DNA of 57,735 bases, taken from a virus. The notes beneath the pieces were generated by a model. The model ran no database searches and had not been told where the DNA came from. It saw only the letters and a program-made list of their open reading frames with translations. Both the position numbers and the translations under genes were made by a program. Position 1 is the first letter of the stretch. Every line of letters begins with the position of its first letter. The DNA is taken from positions 1-57,735 of IMG/VR virus record IMGVR_UViG_3300025070_002730. One strand, given 5' to 3'. Positions 15,876 through 27,500 of this stretch are shown here, in pieces.

Positions 15876-17957
15876 TTAGCCCCCTACTCCTGTATAGATA
15901 ATATATTTGACTGTTAAGAACGGGTTCATAACATTATACGGAGTTCCTAGTTCTGTAATATCAAACGTTTCAAATTCTTCTAATCCTGTATTACTATTAT
16001 AAACAATATTTCTTCTGTTAAGTAATCCACCACTTGAAGTTCTTGCTTGACCTGCGCCTGATCCTGTTGGTGCATCGTATGGAATAGTATCAGCATCTTG
16101 TTGTGCTCCACTATCATCTAGTATAACATAGAACTGAGCACCTTTTGGTGATCTTAAATCATGTTCGTGTTCTGGTAAGTTTTTAACATCAATTGCTCTA
16201 CTTTCAACACCCGAACCAAGACCAACTGTATCAGCATTAACATCTGATACTCTGTTAGCACTTGACCCACCCATGTTGTCAGCACCTAATGCAAATCTAC
16301 CTCTAAAGTCTGGTAGTCCAAAAAATCCTGATGTAACCTGGCTTTGGTCTTTAAATTGATATTGTATAGCATTGTATAAACTCAAGTAATCAGCAATTCT
16401 AACTTCTGTACCATCACACAATACCCAACCTGCTGGAGTGTTAACTCCACCAAATGGTACAATAGTTCCAACTGGTATAACAGGAACACTACTAACTAGT
16501 GCCGCTTGTGAAATCTTAAACACACCTGTGTCATCACCTGAAATTCTGTTGATAATAATCTCATCATCTGTGTTAGGTGTTGTAGCAAGTGTTTTGTTAG
16601 CAATAAACGTATTACTAATTGCTGTATTAAATGTTTTTGTAGTTCCGCCAATTTGGCCATCAAATGTAATTTGATTAGAACTTACATCTCCTGTTAGTTC
16701 AAATGTTGATGCACTTGTAAGTTTGTTGGCGTTTGCCGCGCCACCTGTAACTGTACCTGTAATGTTACCAATTAAGTTACCTCTAAATTCAACTGCATGT
16801 ACTGCTGACCAACGCTTGTCGCTTGTACCTAAAGAATATTGTTGTGTTGCAAGTGGTGCTACTGCACCTACTGTGCTTGATCCTGCAACACTTAAATCTG
16901 TGCCTACAAATAGTTTCTTAGCAATACCAACACCGCCACTAATTTTAACAGCACCAGTTCCAATACTTGCACTATCTGTTGTACCTTGTACAATTAAGTT
17001 TGCACTTGTTTGTATTGATCCTGCTACGTCTAGTGCTTCTGCAGGTGATAGTGTGTTAATACCAACTTTTTCAGTTGAGTCAATTCTAATTACATTTGCT
17101 TGTACACCTAAGTTATTAACCTTAAAGTCAATTGGTGCACCTGATGTTAGGTTAGTAACAACACCTGATGTACCTTGCACATCAAATGTAACAATAGCAT
17201 CCTGTCCAACCTGTATACCTTGGTTGTTACTAATTGTTAATTTTTGTGAAGAAGTACTTGCTACGTCTGATCTTAAAAAGTTACTTGCCGCAACACTTGC
17301 GCCAGCAACAACTAAATTTTCTGCTTTTTCGCTTGTACCTAAATACTTGGCTATACCATCGCCGCCGATGTTTGCTGTAGATAAGTTTAGTCCAGGTTGA
17401 ATAATTGTAAATCCTGGAATAGTACTTTTTGGCTGGAATGTTCTTGTTGAATAAATTGCAATAGGATTACCGCCTACTTCAAGTTGTAGGATAGTATAAA
17501 GTACTTCGTCTTTACCTGTTACTACAACAGGCTTTGCACCTGTTAGCAAACCATCACTATATTCTGGTCCAACTAGTGTCCATCCACTACCTGTAAAAAT
17601 GTACAACTGATTATTATCAGTATCTGACCAAAGGTCACCTTGTAGTGCATTAGCAACATCTGGTGCTGTGTTTCCTTTTTTAAGTCCACTTGCATTAACC
17701 CAACCTGTACCGTCGTATAGTTTAAGTGTGTCAACTCCTGTTGAGCTATCGTACCATAACTGTCCTTGTATTGGATTCCTTGGTGCTGTTGTATTAGCAA
17801 AGTTTTCTAATTGCTTTAAGAAGTTTTCGGCAATAACTGACCCATAACTAGTAGTGTTACGTCCAGGAATATCTAGACTTGTTTGCTGATTAATTGTACT
17901 ATCTTCAATTGAGATAGTTCCCTTATTCGTGTCTGAGTAGTTAATTGTATATGCCAT
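15876..17957 (-). CDS. Tail fibre protein, paralogue C, with tail collar domain
   Basis: A 693-residue fibre protein with the shared N-terminal domain (MAYTIN, IPGRNTTSYGSVIAENFL, GQLWYDSS, GDLWSDTDNNQLYIF). A repetitive shaft contains NTLSPAEALDVAGSIQTSAN and V-x-GGVGIAKKLFVG, with LGTSDKRWSAVHA near 395. Residues 495-575 match the phage tail collar domain (PVGTIVPFGGVNTPAGWVLC, LPDFRGRFALG). The C-terminus NPFLTVKYIIYTG is the normal end of collar-domain fibres. It is likely a short-tail-fibre analogue of T4 gp12 in architecture. It shares one base with the stop/start of the 203-residue gene upstream. Confidence 0.87.
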   Translation of the reverse strand: MAYTINYSDTNKGTISIEDSTINQQTSLDIPGRNTTSYGSVIAENFLKQLENFANTTAPRNPIQGQLWYDSSTGVDTLKLYDGTGWVNASGLKKGNTAPDVANALQGDLWSDTDNNQLYIFTGSGWTLVGPEYSDGLLTGAKPVVVTGKDEVLYTILQLEVGGNPIAIYSTRTFQPKSTIPGFTIIQPGLNLSTANIGGDGIAKYLGTSEKAENLVVAGASVAASNFLRSDVASTSSQKLTISNNQGIQVGQDAIVTFDVQGTSGVVTNLTSGAPIDFKVNNLGVQANVIRIDSTEKVGINTLSPAEALDVAGSIQTSANLIVQGTTDSASIGTGAVKISGGVGIAKKLFVGTDLSVAGSSTVGAVAPLATQQYSLGTSDKRWSAVHAVEFRGNLIGNITGTVTGGAANANKLTSASTFELTGDVSSNQITFDGQIGGTTKTFNTAISNTFIANKTLATTPNTDDEIIINRISGDDTGVFKISQAALVSSVPVIPVGTIVPFGGVNTPAGWVLCDGTEVRIADYLSLYNAIQYQFKDQSQVTSGFFGLPDFRGRFALGADNMGGSSANRVSDVNADTVGLGSGVESRAIDVKNLPEHEHDLRSPKGAQFYVILDDSGAQQDADTIPYDAPTGSGAGQARTSSGGLLNRRNIVYNSNTGLEEFETFDITELGTPYNVMNPFLTVKYIIYTGVGG

Positions 17958-18568
17958 TATTCGTTAAACCCCGATAAACTTTGTACACGCACAGTATAAT
18001 CAATTTGAATAAGTCTATTCAAACTCTTTTGTACTGGGTGGAAAATTACATGTGTTAACAGTCTACCTTGTCCCGATGGTAGGTAACTTACTAATCCTAA
18101 TTCATCAAATACATATAAACTATCAGCATTAGTTGCATTGTCAATAGCATCTTGTCCTGAAGGTTCACCGTAATCAAGCAAACAACTAACAACAATATCT
18201 GTATAGTTAGTACCACTTACGTGTCTTGATTCAATCTTGTTTCTTGCAGGATCTGTGTTATTAACACTTCTGTCGTCAACAACTTTAATAAACGTTTGAT
18301 TATAAAGACTAGCATTAGTACCTGTACTGTTAGGTGTTAGGTATGTAATAATTCCAGTTGGGTCAATACTAGTTCCTCCGTTGCCAAACGCCATTTGATA
18401 AATGGTACCTTGTCCTGCATTAGCTAAACTTTCTGCAAGTGATATACTCATGTTCTCATAGTGGATAGCATTACGTTTATCGACTATAACTTCGCCCGTT
18501 TCAGGGTTAGAAATTTTAATATGTCCTTGGAGCATTACTCCGTTTTCTTCTTTTATGTTATCAATCAT
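17957..18568 (-). CDS. Virion structural protein, fibre/baseplate connector candidate
   Basis: A 203-residue protein starting MIDNIKEENGVMLQGHIKIS, with G-x-V-x-VDKRNAIHYENMS and a C-terminal HVIFHPVQKSLNRLIQIDYTVRV. I do not assign it to a named T4 protein. The pattern of a conserved 'N-x-IHYENM' start, a Gly/Asn-rich middle and a strand-rich end occurs in small structural proteins next to fibre genes in marine myoviruses. It lies between the giant 5013-residue protein and the collar-domain fibre, so an adaptor role is plausible. The ribosome site AAAGG precedes ATG 18568 and an AATAAATACAGT late-type motif lies just upstream. Confidence 0.65.
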   Translation of the reverse strand: MIDNIKEENGVMLQGHIKISNPETGEVIVDKRNAIHYENMSISLAESLANAGQGTIYQMAFGNGGTSIDPTGIITYLTPNSTGTNASLYNQTFIKVVDDRSVNNTDPARNKIESRHVSGTNYTDIVVSCLLDYGEPSGQDAIDNATNADSLYVFDELGLVSYLPSGQGRLLTHVIFHPVQKSLNRLIQIDYTVRVQSLSGFNE

Positions 18569-18585
18569 ACCTTTGTCCTATACTG

Positions 18586-18593
18586 TATTTATT
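18586..18593 (-). promoter_or_regulatory. Late-type promoter motif AATAAATA (+CAGT)
   Basis: On the minus strand AATAAATACAGT lies 18 bases before the ATG of the 203-residue gene. The same 12-base sequence occurs upstream of gp6 at 37213-37224. It resembles the T4 late core TATAAATA with one change at the first base. Two identical copies placed at the head of structural genes support a real promoter element more than either copy alone. Confidence 0.45.
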
Positions 18594-21500
18594 TGGGTAG
18601 CTCCACCTTTTCCGCCTTAAAGAAACGTGCTACCAAACTTTCCGCATCATTAAGTGAAATTCCTGGGTCTGTCCAGCGTTTTCCTTGTCTTCTGACAATT
18701 TTTATGTTAGCATTCACTGCTGGTGTATTTAACAGAATTACACTTGCTGTTGTGCCATCTACTGAAAACTCTGCTGGTGCTGTTTCATCAGCTTCGGGTG
18801 AGTCTTGATCTAATGTTGGATTAAACTGTTGTATTGCATTTTTACGTAATCGTTTGCCTGCAACAAATACTTCAAACTCATTTACACTGTTAGGAGTAAA
18901 TGCTAGTGGAAATACTGTTGTTGAGCCGTCACCTACTTGTTCATCTACAATAGTTTGGTCCATATAAGGTGCTGTTTGCATTGGTCCTTGATTGTATACA
19001 TCGCTACCTGCTTCGTGTATACTTGCAACACCAGTTCCTAGTGTTCCTCTTTGTATTTGACGTAACACATTACCTTGTTTAATCAAATATTCAATACGTT
19101 CACCATTAATAAACAAAATACCCGGAATACTACTGTTCTTATCAGGTTGACTTAGTTTGCTTGCATCGTCTAAGAATATTTCTTTATCAAGTGTTGCTAA
19201 ATCTTTTGCAAGTTTTAATGGTGCAACATCACCAAGTCGCTTATAAATGTTTCTGTTTAAAATATCTTTAAACTGACTAAATCCAAACTTAGGAGTAATT
19301 TCTCCAGTAGCACTAAATTGTATAACTTCAATTACATCATCATCTGCAAATGAACCGTTATATTTTACAAAGTTTCTATCATCTGTTAATTTATAATCAA
19401 CACTTGGTGTTTGTAGTATACCATTAATAGTTAACCAAACATATTGTGCATCAATTGCTGGATATCTTAATTTTACTAATCCTGCTTTAATATGATTAAA
19501 CTGTATATGATCTTCTGTACCTACAGCAATTACACTTCTTGCAACAATATCAAAATTCTGTCTTTCAAAATCCATACTGTCATGTTTATTAAATGTATAA
19601 ACTGTAAGTTTTTCGCCATCTGCTGGTGCAGTAGTCAACTGTAAATTTGATCCGCTGTCTACCCAAGAAGTTTGATTGTTAATAACTTGCACATCGCCAA
19701 ACGCATATTCGCCGTCAGTACGCAAGTAAACTTCTAAAATATCGCCTTCAGCTCCAATGCCTGGTTCAAGTATAACACTACTGTTTGCAGGACGTATGTT
19801 ATATTCAACTGCAATAGTAAGTGCCTTGCCATTAAGTAATACTAACAAGTCTGTGTTATCAAAACTACCAATTGGTGTTTGCCATATTTCTAAGAAATAT
19901 TCTCTTGCCGATGCTGTTACTGCAAACTGCTGGCTATATCCAGGATTTAAAATTTTATTTCCTTGCTTAACAATTACATTATGACTGTTAGGTAATGCAC
20001 TATAAGGAGTTGTTGCTAGATCAAATACTTTAGTACTTCCGTCACCAGTAAATTCTGTTGTTTCAATTTTACTAAATGAATCTACTGCTGTGTAAATTGC
20101 GTAATTGATTATACTATTGTCTGGTGGAGGACTACCAAATACAATCATTGCTTTTGGATCTTTGTCTGTACTGTCACCACTTGATGTTAGTACAGATTCA
20201 ACTGCTTCACCGTTAACAGTAGCATAATAATCTAGTTTCTTATCATAATGTACTTTAGTTATATAAGCAAGTGTACTGCCGTCACCTATAAATTCATTTT
20301 GCTCTAATGCATTTTTACCGTTGCCGCTGATTGATAAAATATTAATATCTTGGTTTACATTAGGTATTGTGTTGAATGTAACTGTTTTTAATCTGTAGTC
20401 TACTTTATATAAAGATTGTGATTGTATTATATCATTAACTTTAACAATCAAACCATCTCTGTTCTGTGGCTGTATACCAAAGTTATACGATCCTACTATA
20501 CCATCTGTTCTGTAGGAGTTACTTGATAATATACTGCCGCCGTCTTTTGGTCTGTGGAATACTCTAATGTTTACTGTGTCTAGCACCTGCCCTGGAACTT
20601 GTTCCTCAGGACCTTTTGATGTTGTTGGACTTATAAAGTCATCACCATCAATAATAATTTCTTCTGGGTTGATACCTTTTGCTGTACTAAATGCTAGGTC
20701 GCCGCCTGTTAGTACAGTATCATAAGATCTTGGATCTGGTAAAAACGCTCCGTCTGAAGTAGTTTTTCTAAATACTAGTATATCTCCTGGACCAGTTGAA
20801 ATAATATCTTCGTCAAATACAATTATGTCAGATGCTAAATCATCAGCATCATCATACAATGCAACTCCAGTTTGATTTGCACCTGTAATACTTGTCATCT
20901 TAGCGTTGACATTTTTTTGACTTGCTGTTCCGTAGTTAGGATCATCAATTCTTACACCGTTTTTATAAACATTGTAAACAGTTCCTGAAACTAACGGACT
21001 AGCAAAATTTAATACTCGTGTACTATCATCGCCAATTTGGAAAATTTCATCTTCAAACGTTGTATCAAATGTGTCATAAGTTGTTGTGAACCATTCGTCT
21101 GAATCCCATCCAGTACCTGTACCAAAATCAAAGCTACTTACTTCAACTCCGCCGTAGTCAATACCTTCCATTAACTGTCCGAGATCGTTTCCGTACATTC
21201 CAGTAGTTGGATTATAGTACAAATTAATTCTATCTTGTGCTTGTAGTAGTTCAGGTGCTTTATTATATGTAACAACAACTGTTTTGTTTACTGCAAGTGC
21301 ATTAGTAAATGTAATACGTCCTGAAGTTCGTGTATAACCTTTAGTAGTATCTTCAACATTACTAAATGCATATTCACTACGCAATGCTTCTAGTCCATCA
21401 ACTGTAACTTTAATTTCAGTCGCTTTTAGTTGTACTGGCCATTTTAAATTAAATATCTGTTGATCAATTGTTGAAGTAAATGTTTCAGTTTCGGCAAGTG

Positions 21501-24500
21501 TTTGGAACAAGTAAGTTCCTGTAACTCTATCAAACTTACATCTAATATGTGCTGATCTTGCTTTACCTTTGCCAAGTACAGGACTTAGTCTAGCAACTGT
21601 ACCAGTATCTCCAAATGACCCTACAATTTGTATAGTAGGACTTGTTAAGTAACCACTACCTGAATTTGTAACTTTAACACTTGTTACTTTGCCGTTAGTA
21701 CCAATAAATGCTTCTGCTGTTGCTCCTGTGCCGCTACCGCCACTAATAATAATCTTAGGTGGAACAGTATATCCCTGTCCTGCATCAGCAATGTTAAACG
21801 ATACAATTTCAAAGCCAACAGTATCAATCCAATGTTTACCTGGGTATGTTAAAACATTTGCATCACCTACAGAAATTTCACCATTAATAATTTTAACATC
21901 TTGTGGTATAATCTTTCCTTCTGAATCGCTATAGAAAGGTGAAAGATCAAAATCTGTTATAACATTACTTGCTGGATCAATCTTTTCATAAGAACTTAAA
22001 TATTCTCTAATTTTAGTCTTATAAGGTTTCATTTCCTCAACGTATTGTTGATAACTAGGTAAACTATCATTTTGGAAGGTAACTTTTTGTTGTAACTCAC
22101 CAATATTATGTTTTGCTTTTACAAAACTTGTCTTAAATACCCAATCAACATTTGGTTGTTCTGAGAACACATAACGTATACCTGCAAAGAATAATTCATT
22201 CCAATAAATTGCAAGATTATCTACGAAAATATCTGATTTTAAAATTTCAAGTATTTTTCTAAATTCTGTATTTGGTTCTGTATCATAAAATATTTTATCA
22301 AAACTTGCACCATCAAATGCTGTATTACTTGCATTAACATCATAGAGACTATTTTTAAATGCAATAGTTCCATTTTCTCTACCAATAGTTTGATAACTTA
22401 ATGTGTAATCTTGTGTATCTGCATTACTAATTTTTCTTAGTAATAGCCAACCGCCTGTACCAACATTATTAATTTTAATAATATCATCAATTTGATCATC
22501 AAGTGCATAAATTTCGTAACTAGAATCAATAGTATGGTTTACAAATGTAAACTGATTGTAACCCGGTGAATACCAATCTATATAATTCCAATATAAATTA
22601 ATATCGTAACTTTGGGTCAGTGTTCTTAAATATTCTGCGCCATCCCAGTGATATACGCTCCATTTGCCGCCAATAGTTTCATCACTCTTAACAAGTACTG
22701 CAAATTTTCTAATAGTAACTGCTACACTACTTGTATAATCTCTACCGCCGTTAACAATAGTAACGTTTGATATTGAGCCGTTGGCATCAAGTGTAAATTC
22801 TAATACTCCGCCGCTTCCGCCTGTGTCTGTAATTTTGTATGTAGGAACATTAATATATCCTGCACCAGCTTCATTAATTAACACATTAATGATTACACCG
22901 TTTTCAACTTCTAATGTTATACTAGCAGGTTTAACTCTAGCAACACTAACAAAACCTATTTCAGCATAACTATCTGATGTTGTGTCATACAATCCTGTTG
23001 CTAGTGTAGGCTGAGGATCAGACCCTGTTAATTTAGTTAAATCAAAATCATCGACAATTAAATGCTTGCTTAGAGATTTATTTGTTCTTTCAACAAACTG
23101 CTTACGTGCTTCTGTTCTATTTACAAACCAACTTTGTCTTGGTTCATTTAATGCACCATATTTTTCTTTAACTGGTAAACTAATATCTGGTACTGGTCTG
23201 TCATTCCTATCAAATCCAACTAAACTATCAAACCATTTTTGTTCAATTTCATTATTAGGTACACTTGTATCTAATCCGTCAGTTACTAGCTGATACTGAA
23301 GATGTGTTTGTTGTTGTTGATTTTCGATTGTCCACCAATTGAAACTAATTGCAGTATCTCTATCATTAATGAAAGATTCGCAGTTATGTAGTGCATATCT
23401 ATTAGATCCTAACATAGCAACAAATTTATAACCCAAACCTGCTGGATCTGTAATTAATCTTGTTACATTAGATGCACTTAGTGATCTATTTTCTACATTT
23501 GGAATTGTTGCTTTGTCTAATACCCAATAGTAATAATAAGTTGTAAATGTTTGTGATACTGTATCAAATTTTCTTCTGACACTGTATGCTCCGTCACCAT
23601 ATAATGTAGTTCCGCTGATACCTTGATTAAGTGCAGTTTCGTCACCGGTTTGTTCGTCCCATTGACTTGGTAATAATGTTGATTCTACCCATTCGTAAAC
23701 ATCTACTGTTGTTCCAGGGAAAAGTTTATTAAAGGTAGCAGTTGCTTCTGTAATATCACCTTGATGATGATTAATGAATCTAGCACTATCAATATCCCAC
23801 CATAACTTACCAATCCATTTATCACTTGTGTAATCTAAAGTGTGAGCAGTTATACCAGAAGCAGTTGTAGTATTTGAATATCTTGCTGGATCATAACTTG
23901 TTTTAAAAGTTAATTCTTGTTCTGCAGGTCCTGCAATTTTGCCTTGGATAGGATCAATGTAATCTAAGTATGTCTGTAAACTATTATCTTTTACATTGTA
24001 CAAATACACACCTTTAAACTTACTAGTATCTGCTGGTAATACTGGTTGTCTTGTAATTGCCCAAGATGTTGTGTTTACTGGTTTTCTATATTCTGCAACC
24101 ATACCTTTGTCAACTATACTACTGTTTGGTACTTGCTGTTTAGGTAACCCAATATAAACATGGTTATTACTTACAAGCATCCTACTACCAAAGTCTTGTG
24201 TATCTAAATCATAAGCAAAGTCTTGACTATATAGCAAAGTATTATTAACTGTTTCATATAAACTTACAACTCCACTTCCGCTGTCAATAATTTTAAATGT
24301 TGTTGAAGCATTATCTAATGAAGTACTGTTAGCATCAAATGTTGTTGATGTAATAATATCTCCACCTCTTGATGTAACTGCAAGAGTATTGCCATCAAAA
24401 TCTAATTTAGATCCAAATTGCGAATTAGGTTTAATTGTTGCAGGTCGAATAGTTTGACTATAACTAAATGTTGTTCCGTTTTGTGTATAAATGTATACTG

Positions 24501-27500
24501 CGCCAGCATTAGATTCTATTTCGCTATTTAATGGGGCGCCAATAGCAATTTTAGTACCATCAGCTGAAACTGCAATAGTAGTACCAAAGTCTTCTGTTTG
24601 ATTAAACGGTTCTAGTATTTGTGAATATTCATAACTTGAACCAGTAAGTCTATATACTACAACTTTTCTATTTGCAATACTACTATCTAAACCTAACGTA
24701 ACATCTCCTGATTCAATTTCATATACACTTGTATACATTGAATTAGCAACTAATACTTGACCATTATCGTTGACGTCAAAGTCTGTACCAAATGCTTCAA
24801 GATTGTTTTGATCAAGTGTACTTTCAACTAACGAGAAGTTTGTATCGTTAGGTACATATCCTAATAAATCTAGTCCGGTTGTTTGTGCAGTCCATTGACT
24901 AACATTAAATGTTCCTGGAATTAAATTAGTATTTGCTTTATATACTGTTTCACCAAATCTAACATATTCATTTTCAAAATAAGTTTCAGAACTTTTAAAG
25001 TTTCCTCTGTAGTTCTTTTGTACAGATAATGCCCAGTCTTCTGTAGAATTTTTATTTACAAAATATATTCTACCTTGATTATCTTCTGATCCATCACCTT
25101 GGGCATGAATGTAAAGTTTGTAACTATCTGAATCTGGTTGTACAAATCTTAATTTTGTTCCTAGCTGTCTGTTGTCTGCACTATTAGGAACTGTAAAGTA
25201 ATTAATAAGACTATATGTAACACCTTTAATTTCGTAGATTGCAAATGTGCCTTGCTCACTTAATCCTGTACCGTAACCCTCTGGAACTACAGGAAGGTTA
25301 TATACTCTTGTCCAATCTAAGTTAAGACTTGATGGAGGATTAGCAGTATCTGTAATACCTTCAATAGTGTTAGAAGAATAAATCCAGTACTCTAAATCTC
25401 TTAGATAATTTGCGCCGCCTACTACTACAGGAATGTTTGTTGCTGTATCTAATATTAATAATGGTCCTGAAACACTATTTTCCATTTGTGCTGAATTAAT
25501 AGGACCCATAGTTCTTACAGTTGAATCATTTTCAATAAATGTTGCATTTGAATTTGTACCAAAGTCTGATCCTACTGCCCAAGTGCCGTTTCTATTTTTA
25601 ACATAAATTTTTGCTGTAGCAAATGATCTTTCAATGTATGCAATTTCAGCTGTTGAACCTGTTGCAGTATCTGTTAATGTATCGCCAACATTTGGAATAA
25701 ACGGATCACCGTTCAAATCAAAGTTTGTTAATCTAACTTCTACATAACCATTCCATACATCAATTACAGTATGCTCTGTATCATTAATATAAGTTGATGT
25801 TAATCCAATAGCAGTTGGATCTTGCACTACTCCGTTAAGACGAATATCATTTAACCAAACTCTTGTCTTGTCACCTACACTAATACTGTTTCCGTGTTCT
25901 AACGGTGTTCTAATCCACCACTTGCTATCAAGCACTTGTACATTACTTTGTCCTTGTGTATGAGATAGTATTCCTAACTCTGAAACTTTAGTTGGATTAA
26001 GAATATTTTGTAGTTGTTTAGTATCTAAAATATTACTAAAATAAGGATCGTTAACTACATTACCTTCTAGTGTAATATTTTGTATTACTAGATTTGCATT
26101 TTTCTCTGTAAGCTCTGTTGAATTAAATGATGAACCAACATCAATATACCACCAACCTGTATGATAATCATCAGTAATTTGAAGTACTTCTTCATATTCT
26201 CCAACTAGAATGCCATTGGCATATATTGAACCTGATCCTGTAAATGCTCCGTTTACATTTTTAATATAAACTTGCATCTCGTTTTCATTATTAATTCTTC
26301 TATAGGCTAGTGTTGCTCTACAAGTATCTGTAGTAATTTCTGTGCCAGCGTCAGGAACACTTAATGCACTTTGAATATGTACAATGTGTTGTACTTTATT
26401 AGCAATAGTGTGTTGACCATTTAATAATGATTTAGTAAGTGTACTATCGTTGTTAAATGGTAGCGTACCTATTTGATTTGATGTTGTATATTCATTCCAT
26501 TTAAGAGTTAATATATCACCTATCTTAGTTCCTTCAAACTGTTCTTTTTCTGCTCTAACTAAAATATGATCTGTATCTGAATCAGCGCCTAATGTATAAT
26601 CGCCTCTTACAATATATTCAATTTCTGGATAGCTCTGCGTATCGCTTATGTAATCATTACCTTTAGATTGGGCGTTGGATGAATGATTTTGATACAACTG
26701 TAATGCATCAGCTTCAATGTTCCTTGCCGCTTTCCATAACTGATTTGAATATAGTACAATATCGTTCTGTACGTAAGAAATACTATTTTCAAAATCACCT
26801 TTTAATTTGCTTTTAACATTTGAAGCATGTGGCGAGCCAATTGCAAGATACTTGCCATCTGGGCTCATTGCAACACTTTGGCCAAATCCGCCATTTGAAT
26901 CAAACAAGAATAGTTGCTCGTCAATCTGTTGTATGAAACCAAATTCAGTATTATCACTAGGTCTTTGATAAACGTAAACGCTACCATTTAAATCTTTAGG
27001 CGCAGTAATTGCAATACGATTATTATTTTTTGTTACACTAAACGCACTACCAAAATCTTTTTCAGTTGAGTCTAGTAAACCTGCCGCGGTATTAATAATA
27101 TTAGGTTTTAATTCAAAAACTTGTTTATTTTTAAGTACAATCCATTTACCAGTATCATCGTCATCAACCCAAATTGTATTAGTTGCATTATTGTTTCCGT
27201 TTAAACTAAACAGGTTGTTTGGATCTTTCTTGATACTATCGTTAGCAAGTGATAGTGTAGATAGTCTTGCTTTTTTAAATTCAGTAATGAATCCATTTAC
27301 ATCGGCATTGTCTTCTGTTGCTTCAACATCTTCGCCTTCAACTGATGCTAGTTTAACAACATTAAGCTCAATACTGTTAACTTTATAATATCCGTTAGTT
27401 GCATCTGATATATCATGAATACCAATAATATCACCTTTTGTAAAATCAGCCTGTTTATCTAAAGTAATTGTAAATATATTTTGTTGGCTTTCAGTTACTG

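Noticed and set aside
11585-18568. Diversity-generating retroelement acting on fibre genes
   Set aside because: No reverse transcriptase and no template/variable repeat pair were found near the fibres.
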